In this document: piece by piece, positions 6,724 to 14,036 of the stretch
Layout of the letters: every line of letters starts with the position of its first letter
Numbering within the stretch: position 1 is the first letter of the stretch
Notes under the pieces: generated by a model
The model's input: the letters and a program-made list of their open reading frames with translations, nothing else
Databases searched by the model: none
Told to the model about the DNA's origin: nothing
Position numbers and translations under genes: made by a program
Assembly (NCBI GenBank): GCA_018623655.1
Contig: JAAZVG010000007.1
Coordinates: forward strand, 1 to 22,817
Origin: Flavobacteriaceae bacterium
Lineage (GTDB): Bacteria > Bacteroidota > Bacteroidia > Flavobacteriales > Flavobacteriaceae
DNA length: 22,817 bases
Direction of reading: 5' to 3'

Positions 6724-8141
6724 AAATAACTGCTTTAATCACACTTGGAGCCCTTATTATGGGCTGTTCAAACCCCGCTCAGAATAATTCTGAAATTACT
6801 TCTCAAGATAACCAGTGGGAAGTGCTGTTTGATGGCACCTCAACCGATAAATGGAAGCGGTATAATCAAGACTCTATGTCAGAAGCTTGGAGGATTGAAG
6901 ATGAAGCGCTCGTTTTTTATCCGCCTAAAGAAGGTTCTCAATGGGGAAAAGGCCACAATATTGTTACCAAAGAAAACTATCACAGCTTCGAATTAGCACT
7001 TGAATATAAAGTAGCTGAGGGGGCAAATAGCGGAATCTTTTGGGGTATTATCGAAGATGAACGTCTCACTGAGCCTTACCTAAGCGGTCCAGAAATTCAG
7101 GTATTAGACAATCAAAGACATCCCGACGCAAAGGCTGGGTTATCTCACCAAGCTGGAGCACTCTACGACATGGTCGCTCCATCGAAAGACGTTACAGTGG
7201 CTGCTGGTGAGTGGAACAGTATGACCATCACTATCGATTACTTTGCAAATAAGGGAGTTGTAGTTCAAAACGATGAAGAAATCGTAAACTTCCCAGTACA
7301 CGGTGAAGGATGGAACAATCTCGTTGCTAATTCGAAGTTTGCAGATTGGGCTGCCTTCGGAAAGTATCGTACTGGTAAAATTGGACTTCAAGATCACGGA
7401 GACACCGTAGCTTACAGAAATATTAAAATCAGAAGAATAAATGCTCCAAATATGGAACAAGAACCGACGAACCCCGAAGCAACTGAACTTTATGAACCCG
7501 TACCACCAAAGGTAACTCCAGGTGTTAACGGTAGTGCACCAAGCGATGCTATTGTGTTATTTGATGGTACTTCATTAGACGCATGGGAAAGCGTCAATGG
7601 TGGAGATGCTCCTTGGATTTTAAACGAAGACGGAAGCATGACCGTGGCCGATCGCACCGGCGATATCAGAACCAAAGACGTTTTCGGAAGCGTTCAGCTA
7701 CACATAGAATGGAAGTCGCCTGCCACAGTACGAGGATCAAATCAATCTCGTGCCAATAGCGGAGTATACCTTCAAGATAAGTATGAGATACAGGTTCTAG
7801 ACAATAATGATAATCCAACCTATGTAAATGGTCAAGTGGGTTCGATTTATAAACAATCTATTCCGTTAGCCATGGCTTCGGTACCTTCTGGTGAGTGGAA
7901 TACATATGACATTATATTCCATGCCCCAGAGTTCAACGAGGCAGGAGACCTTACAAAAGCTGGTACCATTACAGTGATTCACAACGGAGTGCTCATTCAA
8001 GACCACTACGAATTAAAGGGAACGACAGAATATATCGGATGGCCAAAGAACATACCGCATGGTCCAGGTCCACTTAAACTTCAAGACCACGGTGATAACT
8101 CTGGTGTGAGCTACAGAAACATTTGGATTAGGCCACTTTAA
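6720..8141 (+). CDS. Lipoprotein with two tandem DUF1080 (3-keto-glycoside lyase/hydratase) domains
   Basis: This 473-residue protein begins with a lipoprotein signal (LIMGC, Cys16) and carries two DUF1080 domains, about residues 33-240 and 276-473. A proline-rich linker (about 241-272) joins them. Both copies open with LFDGTS and keep EIQVLDN (125-131 and 356-362), GEWN (163-166 and 391-394) and LQDHGD (223-228 and 454-459), followed by YRNI. Neither copy therefore looks degenerate. The family, formerly DUF1080, is now named for 3-keto-glycoside 1,2-lyase and 3-keto-2-hydroxy-glucal hydratase activities. A two-domain form might do both steps, elimination of the aglycone and rehydration. As a lipoprotein it would act on the periplasmic side, beside the proposed GMC oxidation. 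It ends the operon; I see no clear terminator before yicC. Confidence 0.9.
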   Translation: MKITALITLGALIMGCSNPAQNNSEITSQDNQWEVLFDGTSTDKWKRYNQDSMSEAWRIEDEALVFYPPKEGSQWGKGHNIVTKENYHSFELALEYKVAEGANSGIFWGIIEDERLTEPYLSGPEIQVLDNQRHPDAKAGLSHQAGALYDMVAPSKDVTVAAGEWNSMTITIDYFANKGVVVQNDEEIVNFPVHGEGWNNLVANSKFADWAAFGKYRTGKIGLQDHGDTVAYRNIKIRRINAPNMEQEPTNPEATELYEPVPPKVTPGVNGSAPSDAIVLFDGTSLDAWESVNGGDAPWILNEDGSMTVADRTGDIRTKDVFGSVQLHIEWKSPATVRGSNQSRANSGVYLQDKYEIQVLDNNDNPTYVNGQVGSIYKQSIPLAMASVPSGEWNTYDIIFHAPEFNEAGDLTKAGTITVIHNGVLIQDHYELKGTTEYIGWPKNIPHGPGPLKLQDHGDNSGVSYRNIWIRPL

Positions 8142-8156
8142 ATAGGGGGCTTTTCC

Positions 8157-8164
8157 TACCTTTG
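8157..8164 (+). promoter_or_regulatory. Bacteroidota-type -7 promoter box (TACCTTTG) for yicC-gmk-nadD
   Basis: TACCTTTG fits the TAnnTTTG consensus of the Bacteroidota housekeeping sigma factor and ends six bases before the yicC ATG at 8171. The transcript would have almost no leader. No convincing TTG at the -33 position is visible upstream. Confidence 0.5.
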
Positions 8165-8170
8165 CGACCT

Positions 8171-9028
8171 ATGTTATACTCGATGACCGGCTTTGGTCGA
8201 CATATAGAGCTCTTAGGTTCAGAAAAAATTACTGTTGAAATTAAATCGCTCAACAGTAAAAACCTTGACCTCAATCTTAGGTTACCGCAAACGCTAAGAG
8301 CTTACGAAATCGATTTTCGAAAGAAAATAGCTGAGCGACTCACTAGAGGAAAAGTGGAGGCCTATATCTACATCGAGTCAGAAACCGCAAGAATACCTGC
8401 TCAAATCAACGAGCCTGTGGTTAGTGCTTATTTAGAACAAATCAAGAATTTCGCAGAAGGTGATGCTCTGGCAGCACTTGCCTTAGCTCTTAAAATGCCA
8501 GAGTCACTTACTCAAGAGAAACAAGAGGCTGACGAGAATCAAATAGGTATTGTAAATACTGCTATAGATAAAGCTCTCGAAGCCCTAATCGGCTTTAGAA
8601 AACAAGAAGGCGAACAATTAATGCTCGATATTCAATCGCGTATTGATCTAATTGCCAAGCATCTCCAGGAAGTTATTGTTTTAGACAAGAAGCGCAGAGA
8701 AGGGGTTCGAAATCGTCTCGAACAAGCCGTGGCACAACTTAAAGAATCTGTAGATGAGAACAGATTCGAACAAGAACTCATCTACTATCTCGAAAAATAT
8801 GATATCACCGAGGAGAAAGTTCGCCTAAAAAATCACTTGTCTTATTTTCAGAAAACGGCTTCGGAGAGTACGTCTCCGGGCAAAAAACTAGGCTTTATCT
8901 CCCAGGAGATTGGACGTGAAATCAATACAATTGGTTCTAAAGCCAATGATGCAGCAATTCAGCGCGAAGTGGTACGAATGAAAGATGAACTGGAAAAAAT
9001 TAAAGAACAACTGCTAAATGTCCTTTAA
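8171..9028 (+). CDS. yicC: YicC-family endoribonuclease
   Basis: This 285-residue cytoplasmic protein starts with MLYSMTGFGR, the standard opening of the YicC/YloC family. It ends with the conserved C-terminal (DUF1732) segment around GKKLGFISQEIGREINTIG (start near residue 237) and a helical tail. Family members have been reported to cleave RNA in several bacteria and to affect small-RNA turnover and stress survival. I chose the ATG at 8171 because the family begins with this motif; an in-frame TTG at 8162 would overlap the promoter box. It heads a yicC-gmk-nadD operon, an order common in Bacteroidota, and its last 11 bases overlap gmk. Confidence 0.93.
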   Translation: MLYSMTGFGRHIELLGSEKITVEIKSLNSKNLDLNLRLPQTLRAYEIDFRKKIAERLTRGKVEAYIYIESETARIPAQINEPVVSAYLEQIKNFAEGDALAALALALKMPESLTQEKQEADENQIGIVNTAIDKALEALIGFRKQEGEQLMLDIQSRIDLIAKHLQEVIVLDKKRREGVRNRLEQAVAQLKESVDENRFEQELIYYLEKYDITEEKVRLKNHLSYFQKTASESTSPGKKLGFISQEIGREINTIGSKANDAAIQREVVRMKDELEKIKEQLLNVL

Positions 9029-9596
9029 CACCGATAAACTAATTGTCTTTTCAGCTCCATCAGGCAGCGGTAAAACAACCATCGTAAGGCATCTTCTCGA
9101 GCAAACTGATTTACCACTTGCCTTCTCGATATCTGCTACTACTAGGGCACCTAGAGGTGCAGAGAAAAATGGTGAAGACTATTATTTCTTAAATGAAGAA
9201 ACCTTTAAAACTAAGATCAGAAAAAAGGAATTCTTAGAATACGAAGAAGTTTATAAAGGCCTGTTTTACGGTACACTAGAGTCAGAAGTAAAGCGGCTCT
9301 GGAGCGAGAATAAAGCAGTGCTCTTCGACATCGATGTAATGGGTGGTATATCGATTAAAAACAGCTTTCCAAATAAAACCTTGACGGTATTCGTTCAACC
9401 ACCTTCTATCGAAACGCTAGAGCGTCGATTAAAATTGAGAAACACAGATAATGAAAAAACACTACAGGTAAGATTAAATAAAGCCCAACAAGAGTTGGAT
9501 CAAGCTGATCGTTTTGATAAGATTATTATTAATGACGATCTAGCAACAACATTATCTGAAACAGAAGAACTGGTACGAGCCTTTTTATCAACATGA
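9018..9596 (+). CDS. gmk: Guanylate kinase
   Basis: This 192-residue enzyme phosphorylates GMP to GDP with ATP, in the cytoplasm. The P-loop SAPSGSGKTT is at residues 12-21. The GMP-binding segment follows (SISATTRAPRGAEKNGEDYYF, from about 38), and the lid/arginine region (ERRLKLRNTDNE) is near 132-143. Length is normal for the family. Its start lies inside yicC (11-base overlap) and its stop overlaps the nadD start by four bases (ATGA), so translation of the three genes is coupled. Confidence 0.97.
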   Translation: MSFNTDKLIVFSAPSGSGKTTIVRHLLEQTDLPLAFSISATTRAPRGAEKNGEDYYFLNEETFKTKIRKKEFLEYEEVYKGLFYGTLESEVKRLWSENKAVLFDIDVMGGISIKNSFPNKTLTVFVQPPSIETLERRLKLRNTDNEKTLQVRLNKAQQELDQADRFDKIIINDDLATTLSETEELVRAFLST

Positions 9597-10192
9597 GTGA
9601 AAAGAAGAAAATAGGTCTATTTTTTGGGACATTTAACCCGATGCATCGGGCACACCTTCTTCTGGCGAACCACATCGCTGAGAATAGTGATTTATATCAA
9701 GTCTGGTTTATCATTACGCCTAAAAGTCCTTTCAAAAAGAAAGTTAGTCTAGCAAGCGACATTGACCGGTATCAGATGGTCTACGATGCGATTGAAGACT
9801 ATCCGAAGTTCAGAGCAAGTAAAATTGAGTTTGGGCTTCCGCAGCCGAATTATACGGCTGACACCCTTGCACACTTAGAAGAACAAACCAATTATCAATA
9901 CGATTTTTGTCTGATTATGGGAGAAGACAATCTCGCTCATTTTCACAAATGGAAGAACTACGAATCACTACTAGCCAACTATCAAATACTGGTTTATCCA
10001 AGAGTAAGTCCGCTCAGAACTCCTCCGCTTGAAGAAATTGATAAACATGAAAGCATAAAACGAATCAAAGCTCCGATCATCGAACTCTCTTCATCATATG
10101 TACGTGAACAAATAAAATTAGGGCACGAGCTAAGGCCTCTTTTACCAGGCCCAGTTTATGAGTTTATCGACTCGAGGAATCTTTATCGCTAA
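9593..10192 (+). CDS. nadD: Nicotinate-nucleotide adenylyltransferase
   Basis: This 199-residue enzyme joins nicotinate mononucleotide and ATP to form deamido-NAD in the NAD pathway. It shows the nucleotidyltransferase opening GLFFGTFNPMHRAHL (residues 8-22). The substrate-binding stretch LPQPNYTADTLAHL lies near 82-95, the CLIMGEDNLAHFHKW block near 105-119, and a C-terminal SSSYVREQI element near 166-174. The usual HxGH motif reads HRAH (His18, His21), with alanine in place of glycine. Length and remaining motifs are normal for the Bacteroidota form. The last 29 bases overlap, tail to tail, the 3' end of the minus-strand gene. Confidence 0.94.
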   Translation: MSEKKKIGLFFGTFNPMHRAHLLLANHIAENSDLYQVWFIITPKSPFKKKVSLASDIDRYQMVYDAIEDYPKFRASKIEFGLPQPNYTADTLAHLEEQTNYQYDFCLIMGEDNLAHFHKWKNYESLLANYQILVYPRVSPLRTPPLEEIDKHESIKRIKAPIIELSSSYVREQIKLGHELRPLLPGPVYEFIDSRNLYR

Positions 10193-10850
10193 CAAGTTCA
10201 TCAGTTCCAAGATAAGATTCATCAATGTTGTAATACCAGGAGCGAATCTTAGGCATCCTGATTCCTTCTACTTCTTCTAGCTGATCCAACAAAATATACT
10301 CACCATCTCCCATAGCCTCGTTATGGTAGAATTGATAGGCTGTGAGAGCATAGGTTTGAGGATCAAAATAGAAATACCAAGTATCAGATCCCACCAACGG
10401 GTCATAGGTTACACGCATTCGGATAGATTCTTTACCATAAAAAACAACCCTTTCTGTTTTAGGATCGATTTGGGTACCAGGATCTTTAAGCTTCATAGGC
10501 AAGCCATATAGATAGGTATGGTAATCACGCAGTTTAAGCGTCCTCGCCTGAGTCACTGAATCTTCAGTGGCAAACACCCCTTTTTCTATACGATAAACCT
10601 TAATATCATCTTCTCTGGTTTGTACAAGTTCGAAGTATTCTCTTGGCAAGTCAATCGATACTTTCCTTAAAAAAGTAGACCGGTCTTTAGAAACAACCTT
10701 AATTGTGAATGTTCCACTAAATTGATTCCATTTGCCTTCGGGGTCGTGATACCCTATTGAAGAGGCTAAAACATCTTTAGCCCATGCTTGTGCATACAAG
10801 TTCAATGGGAATATTAACAAGCTCCCTATGATCATTAAAAGTTTGCGCAT
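10164..10850 (-). CDS. Secreted protein of unknown function (possibly DUF6503 family)
   Basis: This 228-residue protein starts with a cleavable signal peptide (MRKLLMIIGSLLIFPLNLYAQAW, with a likely cut after YAQ or YA), so it is exported. The mature part opens with SIGYHDPEGKW and continues as a mostly beta-rich protein. It has many aromatic residues, including an SDTWYFYFDP stretch near the middle and a TYALTAYQFYH block. This resembles a Bacteroidota family of secreted proteins that I recall as DUF6503, with some similarity in pattern to outer membrane lipoprotein-sorting (LolA-like) folds. I do not know its function. It reads opposite to nadD and overlaps it by 29 bases; upstream it diverges from dgt across 56 bases. 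Confidence 0.8.
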   Translation of the reverse strand: MRKLLMIIGSLLIFPLNLYAQAWAKDVLASSIGYHDPEGKWNQFSGTFTIKVVSKDRSTFLRKVSIDLPREYFELVQTREDDIKVYRIEKGVFATEDSVTQARTLKLRDYHTYLYGLPMKLKDPGTQIDPKTERVVFYGKESIRMRVTYDPLVGSDTWYFYFDPQTYALTAYQFYHNEAMGDGEYILLDQLEEVEGIRMPKIRSWYYNIDESYLGTDELVSDKDSSSR

Positions 10851-10864
10851 CAGTAGTTTTATCT

Positions 10865-10872
10865 TAAAGGTA
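10865..10872 (-). promoter_or_regulatory. Possible -7 box (TACCTTTA) for the secreted DUF6503-like gene
   Basis: Reading on the minus strand, TACCTTTA matches seven of eight positions of a TACCTTTG-like TAnnTTTG box, 14 bases before the start codon. No clear -33 element is visible. Confidence 0.3.
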
Positions 10873-10888
10873 AGGCAATAGAATTAAG

Positions 10889-10896
10889 TATATTCG
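10889..10896 (+). promoter_or_regulatory. Possible -7 box (TATATTCG) for dgt
   Basis: TATATTCG differs from TAnnTTTG at one position and ends ten bases before the dgt ATG at 10907, the usual distance for near-leaderless transcripts in this phylum. The match is weak and the region is AT-rich. Confidence 0.25.
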
Positions 10897-10906
10897 CTTA
10901 AAAGGA

Positions 10907-12256
10907 ATGACTATGAATTGGGAGCATCTCTTATCCTTGGCACGTGAGGGTGATACGACGAAACGACCGCGAAATCAGCAAGATGAAACCCGACTGGGAT
11001 TCGATGTAGATTACGATCGCATCATCTTCTCCTCGGCATTCAGAAGTCTACAGGATAAGACCCAAGTCGTACCCCTTCCGATTCAAGCCTCAAGTAGAAA
11101 AGGATTTGTACATACAAGGCTTACCCATAGTCTTGAGGTATCTGTGGTCGGAAGAAGTATCGGGCGTCTCGCCGGAAAAATCATTCTTGACCGACACCCC
11201 GAGCTTCTTTCAGAAGGATATCGTTTCAACGACTTTGGTGCTATTGTTGCCGCTGCCTCCCTAGCCCATGATATAGGTAACCCACCGTTTGGCCACAGCG
11301 GGGAAAAAGCAATCGGAAATTTCTTCTCTAAAGGGCCTGGAAAAATTTATGCCGACAGGCTTTCTGAAATACAGTATACCGATCTAGTAACGTTTGAAGG
11401 TAATGCTAATGGTCTTCGATTATTAATAGAAAGTAGAGAAGGGGTTCCTGGGGGGCTAAGACTCAGTTATGCTACCCTAGGAGCATTTGTAAAGTATCCA
11501 AAGCTTTCGATTCCTCATAAGCCAACCTCACACGTGGCAGACAAGAAATACGGCGTATTTAGATCGAATTGGGATGATTACACCAAAATAGCAAATCAAC
11601 TAGGTCTTCAAAAAGAAGAGGGTAGTTTTAATCGCCACCCTTTGGTTTACTTAGTAGAGGCAGCAGATGATATTTGTTATACTCTAATTGATTTTGAGGA
11701 TGCGATTAATATGGGATATATCTCTGAAGACTACGCGCTAGAGAATCTTATCAATTTGGTTAAAAATCAAATTGACGGGGCGAAGTATCGAAGTTTAACA
11801 ACTACTGCAGACAGAATTAGTTATTTACGTGCATTAGCTATCGGAACTTTGGTAAGCGAGGCTGTTCAGCTTTTCGCTGATAACGAAGAAGCCATCTTGT
11901 CAGGAAAACTTGAAAAAAGTCTTATTGACTATAGCAATCACAGTGCGGCCATTAAAGATATCATCGATCTAAGCGTAAAGAATCTATATGAAGCCGACGA
12001 GGTTATCGAAAAGGAGATTGCTGGATACCAAATTATCAGTAACCTTCTCGAACATACTTCTTCAGCCTTGTGCGCGCAGGCTGCTGATCAAAAAACGGTT
12101 TACGATAAGCTTATCCTAAGCCGAATACCCGCCCCCTACCAATCAGTGCCGGGTCAAGATTTATATAAGAGTTTATTAAATGCCTCCAGTTTCGTGGCGA
12201 GCCTTTCTGACTCCCAAGCAATTCAGCTAAATCAAACGATTCAAGGTGTCTTCTAA
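10907..12256 (+). CDS. dgt: Deoxyguanosinetriphosphate triphosphohydrolase (dGTPase)
   Basis: This 449-residue HD-domain enzyme hydrolyses dGTP to deoxyguanosine and triphosphate, helping to balance dNTP pools. The metal site is visible: His74 in VHTRLTHSLEV, the His121-Asp122 pair in LAHDIGNPPFGHSG, and Asp254 in VEAADDICY. The N-terminal TTKRPRN and FDVDYDRIIFSSAFRSLQDKTQV region also matches the family. Two in-frame ATGs (10907 and 10913) are possible starts. The 3' end overlaps dxs by 30 bases in convergent orientation, with no terminator between them. Confidence 0.95.
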   Translation: MTMNWEHLLSLAREGDTTKRPRNQQDETRLGFDVDYDRIIFSSAFRSLQDKTQVVPLPIQASSRKGFVHTRLTHSLEVSVVGRSIGRLAGKIILDRHPELLSEGYRFNDFGAIVAAASLAHDIGNPPFGHSGEKAIGNFFSKGPGKIYADRLSEIQYTDLVTFEGNANGLRLLIESREGVPGGLRLSYATLGAFVKYPKLSIPHKPTSHVADKKYGVFRSNWDDYTKIANQLGLQKEEGSFNRHPLVYLVEAADDICYTLIDFEDAINMGYISEDYALENLINLVKNQIDGAKYRSLTTTADRISYLRALAIGTLVSEAVQLFADNEEAILSGKLEKSLIDYSNHSAAIKDIIDLSVKNLYEADEVIEKEIAGYQIISNLLEHTSSALCAQAADQKTVYDKLILSRIPAPYQSVPGQDLYKSLLNASSFVASLSDSQAIQLNQTIQGVF

Positions 12257-13990
12257 TACTTGCTCTACTCTAGCTAAGTCTAATTTAGCGTAGTTGTAGA
12301 GTTCACTTACCTTGCCTTGTGGAATGAATTTATCTTCTACTCCTAGACATTGAGCATATCCGGTAAACCCAAGCAAGTGAAGCTCATGAACTAATCCTTG
12401 ACCCCATGAACCTTCGATAGTTCCCTCCTCGAGCGTTATTACTGCATCGTAGTTCTTTGAAATATGGCCTAGAAGTTCAGAATCTAGAGGTTTAATAAAA
12501 GGAAAATGATAGGTGTCTACAGCCTCAGCAGATAGCTGATCGGCATAGACAGATAATGTACCTGTAGATAACAAGGCTATTCGTGCCGTAGAAGACTTAC
12601 TGATAGCTATTGCCTTACCCCATTCTAAAAATTCACCTTCAGGTAAAAAATCAAAAACACCTGCTGAACCCCTAGGGTAACGAATTCCCACCGGCCCTGT
12701 AAGTGCTCCCTTCCCAAATTGTTCTACAACCGTTTTCAAACTCTGAAAAAGTTCTTTAGGGTTTCTAGGAGCGAGCAGTGTGATATTAGGAATACAACGA
12801 AGCGCAGCGATATCAAACACACCGTGATGAGTAGGGCCATCCTCTCCTACTATTCCCGCACGATCTATGGCAAAAATTACAGGCAGCTTTTGTAGGGCTA
12901 CATCGTGAATGATTTGATCGTATGCTCGCTGTAAAAAGGTTGAATAAAGATGGCAAACAGGAAGAAACCCTCCAGTTGCTAAACCGGCTGAAAAAGTTAC
13001 CGAATGCTGTTCTGCAATGCCTACATCGAAGATTCTGTCAGGATAAACTTCTTTAAATAAATACAGACCACTACCCGATAACATCGCTGGTGTTACTGCT
13101 ACTAATCGTTCTTCTTTTTCTGCCAAATGCACCAATGAACGTGCAAAAATTTCCTGATACTTTATTGGCTCATTTAAGGTGATTCGTTTTCCCGTAGAAG
13201 GTTCAAATTTTCCTGGTGCGTGATAGGTAATCTGATCTATCTCAGCTTGGGCTAATCCCTTTCCCTTAACAGTACGAATATGTATGAGCTGTGGCCCCTC
13301 CTTTAATTTAGCTTTTTCAAAAGTGTTGATTAATTCTTTTAAGTTGTGACCATCAACCACACCGGTATAAGATAAGCCCAAAGTCTCAAAGAAATTTGGC
13401 GAATTCGAATCTTCTATATGATTCAAATATTGTTTTATTGCTCCGGTACTAGGGTCGATACCCATATTATTGTCGTTCAGCACAACAATAACATTTGCCT
13501 TGGTCTCTGCAATATGATTTAGGGCTTCGAAAGCCATTCCACCAACAATCGATGCGTCTCCAATAACCGCAATGAAATGATTATTCTTATCAGCTAAACG
13601 ATTGGCTATTGCCATACCCATTGCAGCAGAAATAGAAGTGGAGCTGTGCCCCGTACCAAAAGAATCATAGACCGACTCCTCAGGCTTTGGAAAACCGCTT
13701 ATTCCATTAAAAGTTCTTAAGGTATCAAAGACCTCATCCCGACCAGTAATTAATTTATGAGCATAAATCTGATGACCCACATCAAAAACGATCCCATCAT
13801 TAGGGGTATCAAAAACCTTGTGCAGGGCGACAGTAAGTTCTACCACGCCTAGACTGGCACCTAGGTGTCCGCCTCGTTTGGCAACCACATGAATGATGCG
13901 CTCGCGCAAATAATTGGCAAGCGAAATAAGCTCCTCGTTCTTAAGTGAACGTAAAGTCTGTGGACTTAAATTTTGAAACCCTGTCTTCAT
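12227..13990 (-). CDS. dxs: 1-deoxy-D-xylulose-5-phosphate synthase
   Basis: This 587-residue thiamine-diphosphate enzyme condenses pyruvate and glyceraldehyde 3-phosphate, the first step of the MEP isoprenoid pathway. Visible motifs are GHLGASLGVVELTVALH (41-57), FGTGHSSTSIS (111-121), the thiamine-site GDASIVGGMAFEALN (144-158) with Asn in VVLNDNN (169-175), the catalytic-glutamate segment GIAEQHSVTFSAGLA, and EDGPTHHG. It is somewhat shorter than the roughly 620 residues of the E. coli enzyme, and GDA replaces GDG; both are as I recall for flavobacterial DXS. Its start faces tadA across a 46-base gap. Confidence 0.97.
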   Translation of the reverse strand: MKTGFQNLSPQTLRSLKNEELISLANYLRERIIHVVAKRGGHLGASLGVVELTVALHKVFDTPNDGIVFDVGHQIYAHKLITGRDEVFDTLRTFNGISGFPKPEESVYDSFGTGHSSTSISAAMGMAIANRLADKNNHFIAVIGDASIVGGMAFEALNHIAETKANVIVVLNDNNMGIDPSTGAIKQYLNHIEDSNSPNFFETLGLSYTGVVDGHNLKELINTFEKAKLKEGPQLIHIRTVKGKGLAQAEIDQITYHAPGKFEPSTGKRITLNEPIKYQEIFARSLVHLAEKEERLVAVTPAMLSGSGLYLFKEVYPDRIFDVGIAEQHSVTFSAGLATGGFLPVCHLYSTFLQRAYDQIIHDVALQKLPVIFAIDRAGIVGEDGPTHHGVFDIAALRCIPNITLLAPRNPKELFQSLKTVVEQFGKGALTGPVGIRYPRGSAGVFDFLPEGEFLEWGKAIAISKSSTARIALLSTGTLSVYADQLSAEAVDTYHFPFIKPLDSELLGHISKNYDAVITLEEGTIEGSWGQGLVHELHLLGFTGYAQCLGVEDKFIPQGKVSELYNYAKLDLARVEQVLEDTLNRLI

Positions 13991-13997
13991 CGAAACA

Positions 13998-14005
13998 CAA
14001 AGGTA
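13998..14005 (-). promoter_or_regulatory. -7 promoter box (TACCTTTG) for dxs
   Basis: On the minus strand TACCTTTG ends seven bases before the dxs ATG, the same box and nearly the same spacing as upstream of yicC. This repetition supports it as a real near-leaderless promoter. Confidence 0.5.
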
Positions 14006-14021
14006 GTAGGTAATATTTGAA

Positions 14022-14029
14022 TACCTTTA
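14022..14029 (+). promoter_or_regulatory. Possible -7 box (TACCTTTA) for tadA
   Basis: TACCTTTA, one base from the TACCTTTG box, ends seven bases before the tadA ATG at 14037. It lies in the 46-base gap shared with the divergent dxs promoter. Confidence 0.35.
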
Positions 14030-14036
14030 CCGAATC

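Noticed and set aside
874..8141. Classical polysaccharide utilisation locus
   Set aside because: No SusC/SusD pair, glycoside hydrolase, sulfatase or sensor/regulator gene is present.
8162..8170. TTG start three codons upstream for yicC
   Set aside because: The codons overlap the TACCTTTG promoter box, and the family begins with M-x-x-SMTGFGR at the ATG at 8171.
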